From: Hydrogenoanaerobacterium saccharovorans
GTDB taxonomy: Bacteria > Bacillota > Clostridia > Oscillospirales > Ruminococcaceae
NCBI RefSeq assembly: GCF_016901815.1
Contig: NZ_JACSNR010000001.1
Location: forward strand, 186,001 to 250,000
Length of the DNA stretch: 64,000 nucleotides
Direction: 5' to 3'
Positions 43,643-53,369 of the stretch are shown here, one piece after another (the stretch's first letter is position 1; each line of letters begins with the position of its first letter). The notes below the pieces were generated by a model. The model did no database searches. It saw nothing but the letters and a program-made list of their open reading frames with translations, and was not told the origin of the DNA. The translations under genes were made by a program, and so were the position numbers.

Positions 43643-44104
43643 TTATTCGTGGTCATGGTCGTGACCGCAGCCGCAGCCACAGTCATCATCGCCGCAGTCG
43701 CACTCGTCATCGAAATCGAATTCGAGCAGCTCACCGCAGTTGGGACAATTTACCGAACCCTCGTCCAGCATATCCTCGGTTACACAGATGGTGTCGCCGC
43801 AGCTGGGGCAGGTAACTTCGTAGAGTTCCTCGTCATCGAGTTCCTCATCGTCGTCCTCGTAGTCGTAATCGTCCTCGTCTTCGTCCTCATAGAAATCATC
43901 TTCCAGGCTGCCGAGATCCTCGTCAATGGCATCAACCTGCTCGATCAGTTCATCGAAGCCGTCCTCAAGATCGGCAACTGTGAAGGCCAGATCGTCCAGC
44001 ACATCAATAATGGCCTTGATTACCTTGCCATTCTTCTCATTCTCATCAATGCCCAGCCCCTCGGCCAGACCCTTGAGATAGGAAACCTTTTCTGTAACAG
44101 TCAT
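43643..44104 (-). CDS. CD1247 N-terminal domain protein with zinc ribbon and metal-rich tail
   Basis: A 153-residue acidic protein. N-terminal helical domain (about 1-65) of the CD1247 type, which starts with TEKVSYLKGLAEGLG; then an Asp/Glu run (about 70-93); a zinc ribbon CPSCG...CPNCG (about 99-125); and a tail of Asp, Cys, Gly and His (CDCGDDDCGCGCG, then HDHDH). The domains suggest metal handling plus a protein-protein domain, but function is unknown. It lies 81 nt downstream of efp on the same strand, so possibly cotranscribed. SD GGAGGA before the ATG. Confidence 0.85.
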   Translation of the reverse strand: MTVTEKVSYLKGLAEGLGIDENEKNGKVIKAIIDVLDDLAFTVADLEDGFDELIEQVDAIDEDLGSLEDDFYEDEDEDDYDYEDDDEELDDEELYEVTCPSCGDTICVTEDMLDEGSVNCPNCGELLEFDFDDECDCGDDDCGCGCGHDHDHE

Positions 44105-44185
44105 TGTGAAATCCTCCTTTACAGCCTTTATCCCAGCGGGTGATTCCCGCAGAAAGGGTGATGAAAGCAGAACCCGGGGTTCTGT

Positions 44186-44743
44186 TTAGGCACGCTCCAT
44201 GTACTCGCCGGTACGGGTGTCGATGCGGATCTTGTCGCCGGGGTTGATGAACAGCGGCACACGGATCTCAGCACCGGTCTCCAGAGTAGCGGGCTTGGTA
44301 GCGTTGGTGGCAGTGTTGCCGGCGAAACCGGGATCGGTATCGGTTACTTCCAGCTCTACAAAGTTCGGAGGCTCTACACCGAATACCACGCCCTTGTAGG
44401 ACAGGATCTTGCAGTCGGTGTTTTCCTTGACGAACTTGAAGTTGTCGCCCAGCTTGTCAGCGTTGATCGGCACAGTTTCAAAGCTCTCGTTGTCCATGAA
44501 GTAATACAGGGCCTCATCATTGTAGAGGTACTGCATATCCTTACGCTCAATGAAAGCGGTGGGGAACTTTTCAGTGGGGTTGAATGTACGCTCCAGTACA
44601 GCACCGGAGATCACATTACGGATCTTTGTTCTCACGAAAGCAGCGCCCTTACCAGGCTTAACGTGCTGGAATTCGATGATCTGGAACACGGTTCCATCGA
44701 TATCGAAGGTAACGCCGTTTCTGAATTCACCTGCAGAAATCAT
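44186..44743 (-). CDS. efp: translation elongation factor P
   Basis: A 185-residue three-domain factor that rescues ribosomes stalled at polyproline runs. K32 in KPGKGAAF is at the normal modification site. Length is standard. A promoter, TTGAAA-17-TAAAAT, lies 45-75 nt upstream. Confidence 0.97.
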   Translation of the reverse strand: MISAGEFRNGVTFDIDGTVFQIIEFQHVKPGKGAAFVRTKIRNVISGAVLERTFNPTEKFPTAFIERKDMQYLYNDEALYYFMDNESFETVPINADKLGDNFKFVKENTDCKILSYKGVVFGVEPPNFVELEVTDTDPGFAGNTATNATKPATLETGAEIRVPLFINPGDKIRIDTRTGEYMERA

Positions 44744-44788
44744 ATTTGAACCTCCAAAGCAATTAGTGCTTAAAGTTTTAACAGTATA

Positions 44789-44817
44789 ATTTTATCAGTA
44801 AAACGCTGGTATTTCAA
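44789..44817 (-). promoter_or_regulatory. promoter of efp
   Basis: Minus strand TTGAAA (44812-44817), 17-nt spacer, TAAAAT (44789-44794), with a TGA just before the -10 (extended -10). Confidence 0.75.
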
Positions 44818-44833
44818 GGGGAACGGCGAATTT

Positions 44834-45703
44834 TTACGCCTTTTCCCCGGCTAAAGACGCCTTTTGATAGGCATTCTGCATCAATACCGCGTCTTCCGCC
44901 TGAGTTCCGGCGGATTCGCAGATCACCACAGGACTGTATCCCCGGCGATAGAACTCCTCTGCCAGCGGCTCAAACTCCGGGCCATAGACCGTATCCGCAA
45001 AGGTGAGGTGCCGTTTTTCCCCGCCATTTTGGGTGTACTCGATCTTGGAAAAATGGCAGTGGATCTGTCTGGCCCGGTCCAGACCGATGGCATTTTCAAT
45101 GGCATCCAGCACCGCGGCATAGTCCGCCCGGGTCCTGAGAGTGCCAAAGGTCCGGGCATTGAGGTGACCGAAGTCGATGCAGGGGAGCATCCGCTCGTCC
45201 ACGCCGCACATGGCCAGCACCTCGGAGAGATCCCCGAGCTGTCCCAGCTTGCCCATCACCTCCGGGCAGGGAATCACCTGGCTGTACCCGGCTTCGTCCA
45301 GCGCCGCGATGGCCCGCCGGAAGGTGTCCAGCGCCAGTTCCAGGGCATCCGCCCGGGGCATCTTGGCAGTGGAACCGGCATGGATCACAATGCGCCGCCC
45401 ACCCATGGCAGTCACTGCCCGGGCCGACTCAAGAATATAGCGCAGGCTACCCAGCCGCTTTTCCTCGTCCAGCGAGGACATGGAGATATAATAGGGCGCG
45501 TGCAGCGACACAGCGATGTCCCGCTGCCGGAAGCCCTCTCCCAGTGCCCGGGCTGCCTCATCGGTGATGCGTACACCCCGTCCGCACTGGTACTCAAAGG
45601 CCGTAAGCCCCATCTTCTCCAGATATTCCGGCATCTGTGCCGTCTTTTTATAACCCATGGCGGCAAAGCTGTCCGCTGCCCCCGCCGGTCCGAACCGAAT
45701 CAT
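44834..45703 (-). CDS. endonuclease IV-like TIM-barrel protein (AP_endonuc_2)
   Basis: A 289-residue xylose-isomerase-like/EndoIV TIM barrel. Metal-ligand segments in order: SLHAPYY, VIHAGS, CPEVMGK, CIDFGHLN, HCHFSK and ICESA, which provide the His, Glu and Asp set of the Nfo fold. It would act as an AP endonuclease in base excision repair, although members of the superfamily can also be sugar isomerases. The ATG overlaps the stop of yqeG (ATGA). A longer frame upstream lies within yqeG and is spurious. Confidence 0.85.
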   Translation of the reverse strand: MIRFGPAGAADSFAAMGYKKTAQMPEYLEKMGLTAFEYQCGRGVRITDEAARALGEGFRQRDIAVSLHAPYYISMSSLDEEKRLGSLRYILESARAVTAMGGRRIVIHAGSTAKMPRADALELALDTFRRAIAALDEAGYSQVIPCPEVMGKLGQLGDLSEVLAMCGVDERMLPCIDFGHLNARTFGTLRTRADYAAVLDAIENAIGLDRARQIHCHFSKIEYTQNGGEKRHLTFADTVYGPEFEPLAEEFYRRGYSPVVICESAGTQAEDAVLMQNAYQKASLAGEKA

Positions 45704-46209
45704 ACTTCCTCCAACTTCCGCGGCTTTCTGCCCCGCAGCACCAGTTTTTCTGCCACACGCTTGAGCTTGATAAACGGCACAATCTCCGGCCCCAGCGGCG
45801 CCACCATGATGGTGAGCGCTCCGAACCGGTTGCCGCCCCACACATCGGTGAAGATCTGGTCGCCGATCACCGCTGTCTCTTCCGGGCGCAGACCGCCGAG
45901 CTTTTCCGCTGCCCGCCGCATTCCATCGGTGCCGGGCTTTTTGCCGTCCGCCACATAGGGCAGTCCCAGGATCTCCGCAAAGGGCCGCACCCGCTCCTCA
46001 GTGTTGTTGGAGACGATCATCATGCCCACACCAGCCTGCCGCATCCCGTCCAGCCAGGCGGCAATATCCGGGTGCGGTGTGGGGTCGTCATGGGTGGTGA
46101 GGGTGTTGTCCACATCGAGGATCAGCCCCCGTATCCCGTGCCGGCGTAAGAATTCCAGCGTCACACCGGTGATATGGGGAATATAGTAATCGGGCTGCAA
46201 ACGGGACAT
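45700..46209 (-). CDS. yqeG: YqeG family HAD-type phosphatase
   Basis: A 169-residue HAD phosphatase. Catalytic motif LDVDNTLT near 33-40, GKKPGTDG near 88-95 and GDQIFTDVWG near 115-124 match. In Bacillus it belongs to a ribosome-assembly operon (yqeG-yqeH), but yqeH is not next to it here. The ATG is 5 nt from AGGAGG. An in-frame ATG 27 nt upstream lacks an SD. Confidence 0.9.
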   Translation of the reverse strand: MSRLQPDYYIPHITGVTLEFLRRHGIRGLILDVDNTLTTHDDPTPHPDIAAWLDGMRQAGVGMMIVSNNTEERVRPFAEILGLPYVADGKKPGTDGMRRAAEKLGGLRPEETAVIGDQIFTDVWGGNRFGALTIMVAPLGPEIVPFIKLKRVAEKLVLRGRKPRKLEEV

Positions 46210-46246
46210 GGTCCACCTCCTGATAAGCCTTGGCATTCTTCCGCTA

Positions 46247-46978
46247 TTATATACGATTTTCCGGCTTTCCGCAACCGCTGAGGTTCTGCTCCAGCCAGCT
46301 TCGCAGAACAGCGAGTTCCTCCGGTGTGTGCAGCCAGTGTCCCGCCCCGGGGATCTGTTCCAGGCCGCAGCCGTGCGCCTTGCAGAAGGCCTCGGTCACT
46401 GCCGGGGGCTCCAGCTCGTCCCGCTCCCCGATGAGCACCGCTGTGGGCACCGTCCAGGAATCAGGCCGGTGCTCCCGGACATAACAGTAATACTCCCAGT
46501 CCAGTGGCTGGGCGTCCGGCACCGGGATCACCTTTTCCCGCTCGAGCTGCTCCGGGGTGACACCCGCAGCCCGCATCATGCCCTCGATAAGGCCGGGCAT
46601 ATCCACCACCGGCGACACCAGCAGGGCCTGGCAAAGCGGCAGACCTGCCGCCGCCATCAGGCCGAAGCAGGCGCCCAGGCTGACGCCGAACAGTCCCACT
46701 TCCCGGCTCTCTTCCAGCAGGGATTCCAGCATCGCATGCAGTTCCGGCACACAGTGCTGGGCGGTGCAGAGTGCCATCTCCCCTTTGCGGTCGCCATGAC
46801 CGGGCAGGTCGATGCTCACCGTCTGGATGCCCTGCTTTTCTGCCGCCTCTGCCAGCAGGCGGATGGGTTCATCGGCCTTGTGCGACATCATGCCGTGCAC
46901 TGCCAGAATGCGCCGGTCGGAATCCTTTCCCCAGGCCAGTGCCGACACGCCGCAGAGGGTGATCGGTTTCATCTCCAT
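46247..46978 (-). CDS. alpha/beta hydrolase
   Basis: A 243-residue cytoplasmic hydrolase. Nucleophile elbow GVSLG, oxyanion VHGMM, an acidic residue near IGERDEL, and catalytic His in GAGHWLHTPEEL, in family order. Substrate unknown; likely a small ester. Two ATG starts compete; the first has AAAGGAG 5 nt upstream. Confidence 0.85.
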   Translation of the reverse strand: MEMKPITLCGVSALAWGKDSDRRILAVHGMMSHKADEPIRLLAEAAEKQGIQTVSIDLPGHGDRKGEMALCTAQHCVPELHAMLESLLEESREVGLFGVSLGACFGLMAAAGLPLCQALLVSPVVDMPGLIEGMMRAAGVTPEQLEREKVIPVPDAQPLDWEYYCYVREHRPDSWTVPTAVLIGERDELEPPAVTEAFCKAHGCGLEQIPGAGHWLHTPEELAVLRSWLEQNLSGCGKPENRI

Positions 46979-47011
46979 GGTTTCTCCTTTTCCGGGACCT
47001 CCGGACAAATG

Positions 47012-47041
47012 AAAAAGCGAGCAGATTTCTCCACTCGCTTC
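47012..47041 (-). terminator. terminator of rpsU
   Basis: Minus strand AAGCGAG / CTCGCTT with a 12-nt loop then TTT, 23 nt after the rpsU stop. Confidence 0.7.
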
Positions 47042-47064
47042 AACACGGTATTATCAAGTAACGC

Positions 47065-47241
47065 TTACTTGAACTTACGCTTGCGCGCAGCCTCGGACTT
47101 CTTCTTGCGCTTTACAGAAGGCTTCTCGTAGTGTTCTCTCTTACGAACCTCTGCCAGAACGCCGGATTTCGCGCACTGTCTCTTGAAGCGGCGCAGTGCG
47201 CTCTCCAGAGACTCATTGTCCTTGATTCTGATCTCTGACAT
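47065..47241 (-). CDS. rpsU: 30S ribosomal protein S21
   Basis: A 58-residue basic protein matching S21 in length and sequence ([11 protein letters not shown], then a Lys/Arg-rich C-terminus with [13 protein letters not shown]). A GGGAGGG SD lies 10 nt upstream; two upstream in-frame ATGs are too near or lack SD. It is transcribed from a perfect consensus promoter with a leader stem-loop. Confidence 0.96.
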   Translation of the reverse strand: MSEIRIKDNESLESALRRFKRQCAKSGVLAEVRKREHYEKPSVKRKKKSEAARKRKFK

Positions 47242-47297
47242 TTCCATTTCCCTCCCTACGCCACACGGCAGGAGTTGATATCCAACCATGTTCTCTG

Positions 47298-47322
47298 CCA
47301 CTTAATACGGCAGATTAAGTGG
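47298..47322 (-). promoter_or_regulatory. leader stem-loop upstream of rpsU
   Basis: CCACTTAAT / ATTAAGTGG with a 7-nt loop, starting about 5 nt after the predicted transcription start. It could stabilise the mRNA, bind a regulator as DNA, or serve in feedback control; no poly-T follows, so it is not a terminator. Confidence 0.55.
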
Positions 47323-47334
47323 ATAACACAAGAT

Positions 47335-47363
47335 ATTATACTAAATCCATCGGGCAGTGTCAA
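47335..47363 (-). promoter_or_regulatory. consensus promoter of rpsU
   Basis: Minus strand TTGACA (47358-47363), exactly 17 nt, TATAAT (47335-47340). Perfect match to the sigma-A consensus. Confidence 0.9.
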
Positions 47364-47393
47364 GTGGTTTTCTCCGAAAGAACCGGTAGAAAA

Positions 47394-49808
47394 TCAGCCT
47401 TTTGCCACAATGTTCACCAGCTTGACGGGAACATAGATCTCCTTGATGATGGTCTTGCCTTCCAGCAGCGGTGCCATGGCAGGATCTGCCTTGGCAGCGG
47501 CGATGGCATCGGCAGCAGTGATGTCGGCGGGCACCATGATACGGGCCTTGATCTTGCCGGCGAGCTGCACAGCAATCTCCACCATGCTGTCCACGCACTT
47601 GGCAGGATCATAGGTGGGCCAGCTCTGTCCGCTGATCTGACCGCCGAAGTTCATCACACTCCAGATCTCCTCAGTGACATGGGGTGCGAAGGGATTCGCC
47701 AGCTTGAGCAGAGTGCGCAGTTCCTCATGGGTGATGCTGCCGGCATCATAGATCTCATTGAGCAGGCTCATCATGGCAGCGATGGCGGTGTTGAACTTCA
47801 TCGCCTCGATGTCCTCGCTGACCTTCTTCACGGTCTTGTGGAAGGAGGATTCCAGCTTCTCGCTGTAAGCATCGCCCTCCACAGCAATATCCATCAGGTT
47901 CCAGATGCGGTCCAGGAAGCGCTTGCAGCCCTTGATCGCCGAAGTGTTCCAGGTGGCGCTCTTTTCAAAGTCGCCGATGAACATCTCATAGGTACGCAGG
48001 GTATCAGCGCCGTACTCCTTGACGATGTCGTCCGGGTTGACTACATTGCCTCTGGACTTGCTCATCTTCTCGCCGTTCTCGCCCAGGATCATACCATGGC
48101 TGGTACGCTTCTGGTACGGCTCGGGAGTGGATACCACGCCGATGTCATACAGGAACTTGTGCCAGAACCGGCTGTACAGCAGGTGCAGGGTGGTATGCTC
48201 CATACCGCCGTTGTACCAGTCTACCGGCATCCAGTAGTCCAGCGCCTCCTTGGAGGCCAGTTCCTTGTCGTTGTGCGGATCGCAGTACCGCAGGAAGTAC
48301 CAGCTGGAACCAGCCCACTGGGGCATGGTATCAGTCTCCCGCTTGGCAGGCGCGCCGCAGACCGGACAGGTGGTGTTCACCCAGTCGGTCATGGCAGCCA
48401 GGGGGCTCTCGCCGGTATCGGTGGGCTCATAGGAGTCCACTTCGGGCAGACGCAGCGGCAGTTCACTCTCCGGTACGGGAACCATACCGCAGTGCGGGCA
48501 GTGGATGATCGGGATGGGTTCACCCCAGTACCGCTGACGGGAGAATACCCAGTCACGCAGCTTGTAGTTGACCTTTTCCCGGCCCTTGCCGTTTTCGCTG
48601 AGCCACTCGGTGATCTTCTTCTTGGCCTCTTCCACAGTCAGGCCGTCCAGCATGCCGCTGTTGACCATAATGCCGGTATTGCAGTCGGTGAAGGCAGCTT
48701 CCTCCACATTGCCGCCCGCTACCACTTCGATGATGGGCAGGCCGAACTTCTTGGCGAAGGCCCAGTCACGGTCATCGTGACCGGGAACTGCCATGATGGC
48801 GCCGGTACCGTAGGTCATCAGGACATAGTCGGAGATAAAGATCGGGATCTCCCCCCCGGTCACCGGATTGATGCCCCGGACGCCTTCGATGCAGACGCCG
48901 GTCTTTTCCTTGTCGGCAGCCATTTCACTGCGCTCGAAGTCGCTCTTGCGGGCAGCTTCCGCCTGATAGGCACGCAGGGCTTCCATATTGGTGATGCGGT
49001 CCGCCCACTTCTCGATATAGGGATGCTCCGGCGCGATAACCATATAGGTGGCGCCATAGAGGGTATCCGGGCGGGTGGAGAATACGGTGAGGGTATCACC
49101 GGCGGTGGTATCGAAGTCGATTTCCGCACCGGTGGAGCGACCGATCCAGTTGATCTGGCTGGTCTTGACACGGTCGATATAATCCACGGTATCCAGATCA
49201 TCGATCAGGCGCTGGGCATACTTGGTGATGCCGAGCATCCACTGGTTCTTGACCTTGTGGACCACTTCGCCGCCGCAGCGCTCGCAGACGCCGCCTACAA
49301 CCTCTTCATTTGCCAGTACACACTTGCAGGAGGTGCACCAGTTCACCGACATTTCCTTCTTATAAGCCAGACCATGCTTGAAGAGCTGCAGGAAGATCCA
49401 CTGGGTCCACTTGTAGTAATCGGGATCGGTGGTATTGATCTCCCGGGTCCAGTCGAAGGAGAGACCCAGGCTCTTGAGCTGGTGCTTGAAGTTGGCTACA
49501 TTGTTCTTGGTGACGATTTCCGGGTGGATGTGATTCTTGATGGCATAGTTCTCGGTGGGCAGACCAAAGGCGTCCCAGCCCATGGGATAGAGAACATTAT
49601 AGCCTTCCATACGGCGCTTGCGGGCCAGAATATCCAGCGCGGTATAGGAGCGCGGATGACCCACATGCAGGCCCTGTCCCGACGGATAGGGGAATTCCAC
49701 CAGCGCATAGAACTTGGGCTTGGTGTAATCATTGGAGGCGGCAAAGGTATTTTCCTTTTCCCAGATGTCCTGCCATTTCTTTTCCACTGCGGCAAAATCG
49801 TATTTCAT
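47394..49808 (-). CDS. leuS: leucyl-tRNA synthetase
   Basis: An 804-residue class I synthetase charging tRNA-Leu. HIGH-type signature HVGHPRS near 45, KMSKSRGN near 575, and the editing domain between them. No T-box is visible upstream because the rsfS gene ends 35 nt before. Strong consensus sequence throughout. Confidence 0.98.
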   Translation of the reverse strand: MKYDFAAVEKKWQDIWEKENTFAASNDYTKPKFYALVEFPYPSGQGLHVGHPRSYTALDILARKRRMEGYNVLYPMGWDAFGLPTENYAIKNHIHPEIVTKNNVANFKHQLKSLGLSFDWTREINTTDPDYYKWTQWIFLQLFKHGLAYKKEMSVNWCTSCKCVLANEEVVGGVCERCGGEVVHKVKNQWMLGITKYAQRLIDDLDTVDYIDRVKTSQINWIGRSTGAEIDFDTTAGDTLTVFSTRPDTLYGATYMVIAPEHPYIEKWADRITNMEALRAYQAEAARKSDFERSEMAADKEKTGVCIEGVRGINPVTGGEIPIFISDYVLMTYGTGAIMAVPGHDDRDWAFAKKFGLPIIEVVAGGNVEEAAFTDCNTGIMVNSGMLDGLTVEEAKKKITEWLSENGKGREKVNYKLRDWVFSRQRYWGEPIPIIHCPHCGMVPVPESELPLRLPEVDSYEPTDTGESPLAAMTDWVNTTCPVCGAPAKRETDTMPQWAGSSWYFLRYCDPHNDKELASKEALDYWMPVDWYNGGMEHTTLHLLYSRFWHKFLYDIGVVSTPEPYQKRTSHGMILGENGEKMSKSRGNVVNPDDIVKEYGADTLRTYEMFIGDFEKSATWNTSAIKGCKRFLDRIWNLMDIAVEGDAYSEKLESSFHKTVKKVSEDIEAMKFNTAIAAMMSLLNEIYDAGSITHEELRTLLKLANPFAPHVTEEIWSVMNFGGQISGQSWPTYDPAKCVDSMVEIAVQLAGKIKARIMVPADITAADAIAAAKADPAMAPLLEGKTIIKEIYVPVKLVNIVAKG

Positions 49809-49843
49809 AAAATCATTCTTCCCTTCCAGTTTGTCCGAAGCCC

Positions 49844-50203
49844 TCAGTTGGGCTTAACCATGTTTGAAATATCCACTTCCTGGGCATCTCTCCATAGTCG
49901 CTCCAGCGAATAGAATTCACGGACTTCTCCCCGGAACAGATGAACGATGACCGTTTCATAATCCAGCAGCAGCCAGTCAGCTGTTTCCCAGCCCTCCCGG
50001 CGGCGGGCATCAATGCCCAGTTCGCTGAGTTTTTCATCGATCTCATCTGCCATGGCCCGGAGCTGAGGGGTGCTGGAACCCGATGCGATCACGAAATAAT
50101 CACACAGAGTGGTGCGATCATGCACATCCAGCAGTTTGATATCCTCGCCCTTCTTGGCGTCAATGCAGCTGACAATCTTTCCGGCCAGTTCCAATGCTGT
50201 CAT
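49844..50203 (-). CDS. rsfS: ribosomal silencing factor RsfS
   Basis: A 119-residue protein that binds L14 and blocks subunit joining under starvation. [10 protein letters not shown] near 34-43 and [14 protein letters not shown] segment are family marks. Start AAAGGAGGAG then 7 nt. Between nadD-yqeK and leuS in the usual clostridial order, though a LytR/CPS-type gene often found there is missing. Confidence 0.95.
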   Translation of the reverse strand: MTALELAGKIVSCIDAKKGEDIKLLDVHDRTTLCDYFVIASGSSTPQLRAMADEIDEKLSELGIDARRREGWETADWLLLDYETVIVHLFRGEVREFYSLERLWRDAQEVDISNMVKPN

Positions 50204-50221
50204 TCCATCTCCTCCTTTCCA

Positions 50222-51436
50222 TCAGCAATATTCCCCGCAGTCAATGCCATATTCCCGCATGATCTCCAGGGTATCCCGTGTCATGGGGGTGGCATTGGCG
50301 CGCATTTTCTTCAGTGTAAATTCCAGTGAGCACCGCAGTGCTGCATCCAGATCCCGGTCAGCCAGTTCCCGCACCTCCAGGGCATCGGGATAATCCCGCT
50401 CTGCCGAGGTGAGATCGGCAATATAGACGATCTTTTCAAACAGACTCATGCCGGTGCGTCCGGTGGTATGATAGGCCACACCATAGAGGATCTCCCGGTT
50501 ATAGACCCCGAGAGTCTCCCAGATGTAAGCCGCTGCCGCCGGACCATGCCAGATGGGCGGTACAAGGCCAAAGGAATTATCATTCATTATATCATTCTTT
50601 ATGGGGCCACGCAACCGCTTTACCAGCGAAAACTGCTCCTCTTCCGGAAGATTTTTACAGACATCGTGCAGAATCCCGGCAATCCGGCAGAGATAGGGGT
50701 TTTCCCCATAGATTCCCGCCAGTTCCTCCGCCCGGTCCGCCACATTCATGGAATGCTGGAACCGCTTGGGTTTTTCCAGACGGCGGGCTGTTTCCACGAA
50801 CTTTTCCTCGTCATAGACCCAGTCCCGGACATCGCTTCCATAGAGCCCGTTCTGCAAAATATAGGAGAGCACCTTGGGATCAAGCCCCAGTTCCCGGCTG
50901 TCCCGGCAGCCGGCGGCAATGCGCTCCCGGATCTCGGTGGAGGAACAGTCAAAGGGTTCCTTGTGGATGATCCGTGCCTTTCCGCCCGCTGCCCGGATGC
51001 GTTCCGCCTGGGCTTCCAGCATCTCGGCGGTATCCCCGCCCCGCTCCATGGTGCAGATCTCCGCCAGCTTCACCAGTTCCGCGCCCCGGTGCCAGTCCAG
51101 CACGGTGCAGAACATATCACTGCCGGTGAGCAGATAGAACTCCCCGTCCGGATAGAGCTGCCGCAGCTCTTCCAGGGTATCCACCGTATAGCTCTTGCCG
51201 CCCCGGCGGATCTCGATGTCCGAAACCTCAAATCCCGGAAGCCCTTCCGAAGCCAGCTCTGCCATGCGGCAGCGGTGTTCGCCGTCCGGCAGATGGTCGG
51301 TGTGCTTGTGGGGCGGCTGATAGGTGGGGATCAGGAGCATCTTTTCCAGCCCCAGCTCCTGCTGATAGGTCTTTGCCAGGCGCAGGTGCCCGTCATGGAT
51401 GGGGCTGAAAGTCCCCCCCAGAATGCCGATCTTCAC
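50222..51436 (-). CDS. nadD: fused nicotinate-nucleotide adenylyltransferase (NadD) and YqeK HD hydrolase
   Basis: A 404-residue two-domain fusion. Residues about 1-195 form NadD, which makes nicotinate adenine dinucleotide: GGTFSPIHDGHL at the start, and SSTEIR near 170. Residues about 205-404 form the YqeK HD domain, which in Bacillus cleaves diadenosine tetraphosphate: HSMNVADRAEEL and HDVCK near 250-280, and YHTTGRTGM. Normally two adjacent genes, nadD and yqeK, are fused here. The start codon is GTG with AGGAGGAA upstream. Confidence 0.93.
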   Translation of the reverse strand: MKIGILGGTFSPIHDGHLRLAKTYQQELGLEKMLLIPTYQPPHKHTDHLPDGEHRCRMAELASEGLPGFEVSDIEIRRGGKSYTVDTLEELRQLYPDGEFYLLTGSDMFCTVLDWHRGAELVKLAEICTMERGGDTAEMLEAQAERIRAAGGKARIIHKEPFDCSSTEIRERIAAGCRDSRELGLDPKVLSYILQNGLYGSDVRDWVYDEEKFVETARRLEKPKRFQHSMNVADRAEELAGIYGENPYLCRIAGILHDVCKNLPEEEQFSLVKRLRGPIKNDIMNDNSFGLVPPIWHGPAAAAYIWETLGVYNREILYGVAYHTTGRTGMSLFEKIVYIADLTSAERDYPDALEVRELADRDLDAALRCSLEFTLKKMRANATPMTRDTLEIMREYGIDCGEYC

Positions 51437-51470
51437 TGTCCATTCCTCCTCCGGCTTCTATGTCCGTCAC

Positions 51471-51776
51471 TCAGCGGACATCGTCCTTTTTCAGGCTGAT
51501 CTTCGGGTTCTTCAGGTTCCGGCGGAACAGTACAAACCGCATGCCGATCACCTGTACCACCTCACTGCCGGTGGCCTCTGCCAGCTGGGCAGCGATCTCC
51601 CCGGCAAAGCCCGGAGCGGTTTCCAGCACCTTGCCCTTGATGAGTTCCCGGGCGGTGAGCGCGTCGTCCACCTGCTTGATGAGATTCTCCGAAATTCCCT
51701 CTTTGCCCACCTGCAGAATGGTCTCGGCACTGTTTGCCAGACTGCGCAGATAGGCTCTCTGCTTGCTTGTCAGCAT
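51471..51776 (-). CDS. yhbY: YhbY-type RNA-binding protein
   Basis: A 101-residue CRM-domain protein that associates with pre-50S ribosomes. Starts [14 protein letters not shown] and contains VGKEGISENLI, the GxxG-type loop. The start codon overlaps the end of rdgB by 7 nt. Confidence 0.95.
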   Translation of the reverse strand: MLTSKQRAYLRSLANSAETILQVGKEGISENLIKQVDDALTARELIKGKVLETAPGFAGEIAAQLAEATGSEVVQVIGMRFVLFRRNLKNPKISLKKDDVR

Positions 51777-52408
51777 CTGTTATTCTCCTTTTCACTGGGG
51801 TTTGTCACCCGGATCTCGCCGCTTTCCACCCGGCGTCCGATCTCCTCCGCCATCTGCCGGAGCGCTTTGCCCCGGTGGCTGATCCGGTCCTTTTCCTCGT
51901 CGCTGTATTCGGCAAAGCTGCGCTCGCCGATATAAAAGATCGGGTCATAGCCGAACCCGTTCTGTCCCCTGGTTTCATATCCCACCATGCCGGGGCAGTC
52001 GGCATGGAAGGCATATTCCCGACCGTCTGCCAGCACAAAGTGAATGGCGCACTCATACCGGGCGCCCCGCTGTTCCGGCGGTGTATCCCGCAGTTCGGAG
52101 AGCAGCAGTTTGATCTTCTCGGGATGGGGCAGGTCCTCCCCGCCGTACCGGGCCGAATAGACTCCCGGGCGTCCGCCCAGGGCATCCACACAGATGCCCG
52201 AGTCATCGGCGATCACTGCTTCTCCGGTGTGCTGATGCACGGTCATGGCCTTGATGCGGGCATTCTCCGCAAAGGTGGTGCCGTCCTCGACGATGGGCAC
52301 ATCAATGCCCTCTTCCTTCATGCTGGTCACCTGGAAGCCCAGCGGCTCCAGGATGCGCTTGAATTCCCGCATTTTGCCGGCATTGCCGGTGGCTACGATC
52401 ACTTTCAT
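51770..52408 (-). CDS. rdgB: XTP/dITP diphosphatase (HAM1/RdgB)
   Basis: A 212-residue housecleaning nucleotide hydrolase. [16 protein letters not shown]-terminus, [24 protein letters not shown] near 66-90, and YDPIFY later are diagnostic. Overlaps yhbY. Confidence 0.96.
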   Translation of the reverse strand: MKVIVATGNAGKMREFKRILEPLGFQVTSMKEEGIDVPIVEDGTTFAENARIKAMTVHQHTGEAVIADDSGICVDALGGRPGVYSARYGGEDLPHPEKIKLLLSELRDTPPEQRGARYECAIHFVLADGREYAFHADCPGMVGYETRGQNGFGYDPIFYIGERSFAEYSDEEKDRISHRGKALRQMAEEIGRRVESGEIRVTNPSEKENNRC

Positions 52409-52429
52409 GTCCGTTTTCTCTCCCTTGTA

Positions 52430-53347
52430 TTACAGCTCCTGTCCCTCAAACAGCGCAGCGGCAAATTCCGCCGGCACAAAGGGACGCAGATCGTCAATGC
52501 CTTCGCCTACGCCGATGAACTTCACCGGCACGCCCAGCTCCTCCCGGATGCCGATGACAGCGCCGCCCTTGGCGGTGCCGTCCAGCTTGGTGAGGACAAT
52601 ACCGGTGATCCCGGCGGCCTCCTGGAAGCTGCGGGCCTGGGAGATGGCGTTCTGACCGGTGGTGGCATCCAGCACCAGCAGCACCTCCACTGCCGCGTCG
52701 GGCAGTTCCCGGCTGATGACCCGGGCGATCTTGGAAAGCTCGTCCATGAGGTTTTTCTTGTTGTGCAGGCGTCCGGCGGTATCGCAGATAATCACATCGG
52801 CGCCCCGGCTCTTGCCGGCGTGGATGGCGTCAAACACCACCGAAGCGGGGTCGCTGCCCTCCTCGTGGCGGATCAGCTCGGCACCGGCACGGTCTGCCCA
52901 GACTGCCAGCTGTTCCGCTGCCGCCGCACGGAAGGTATCCGCTGCTGCCAGCAGCACCTGCTTGCCCTCGCCCCGGAGATAGGCCGCCATCTTGCCGATG
53001 GTGGTGGTCTTGCCCACGCCGTTGACGCCGATCACCAGCACCACCGAGGGCTTGGTGGAGAGATCCAGCGGGCTCTCCTCCCCCATCAGGCCGGTGATGA
53101 TCTCCCGCAGCTGTCCGATGACCTCAGTGGGCTCGGTGATGCCGGCATGGCGTACCCGGTCCCGGAGCTCGTCCATGATGCGCATGGTCACATTGGCGCC
53201 CACATCGCCCATGATGAGTGTTTCTTCCAGCTCGTCAAAGAAGTCCTCGTCCACCTTGGTAAAACCGGCAGCCAGATCCTCCAGACGGCCCATCAGCGAA
53301 TCCCGGGTCTTTTTCAGCCCGGCGCTGATCTTTTCAAAAAATCCCAT
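52430..53347 (-). CDS. ftsY: signal recognition particle receptor FtsY
   Basis: A 305-residue GTPase docking SRP at the membrane. NG domain motifs [19 protein letters not shown] and TKLDG. Short amphipathic N-terminus ([11 protein letters not shown]) with no long acidic A-domain, as in Gram-positives. 21 nt from rdgB and 22 nt from smc. Confidence 0.97.
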   Translation of the reverse strand: MGFFEKISAGLKKTRDSLMGRLEDLAAGFTKVDEDFFDELEETLIMGDVGANVTMRIMDELRDRVRHAGITEPTEVIGQLREIITGLMGEESPLDLSTKPSVVLVIGVNGVGKTTTIGKMAAYLRGEGKQVLLAAADTFRAAAAEQLAVWADRAGAELIRHEEGSDPASVVFDAIHAGKSRGADVIICDTAGRLHNKKNLMDELSKIARVISRELPDAAVEVLLVLDATTGQNAISQARSFQEAAGITGIVLTKLDGTAKGGAVIGIREELGVPVKFIGVGEGIDDLRPFVPAEFAAALFEGQEL

Positions 53348-53369
53348 AGTATCCTCCTAACGGGGTCGG

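Noticed and set aside
44834-45841. Longer form of the EndoIV-like protein starting at 45841
   Set aside because: The extension lies inside yqeG in another frame; the ATGA overlap and GGAGGA SD fix the start at 45703.
47319-49913. Long open frame on the plus strand opposite leuS
   Set aside because: Shadow of leuS; no domain, no SD and no conservation expected.
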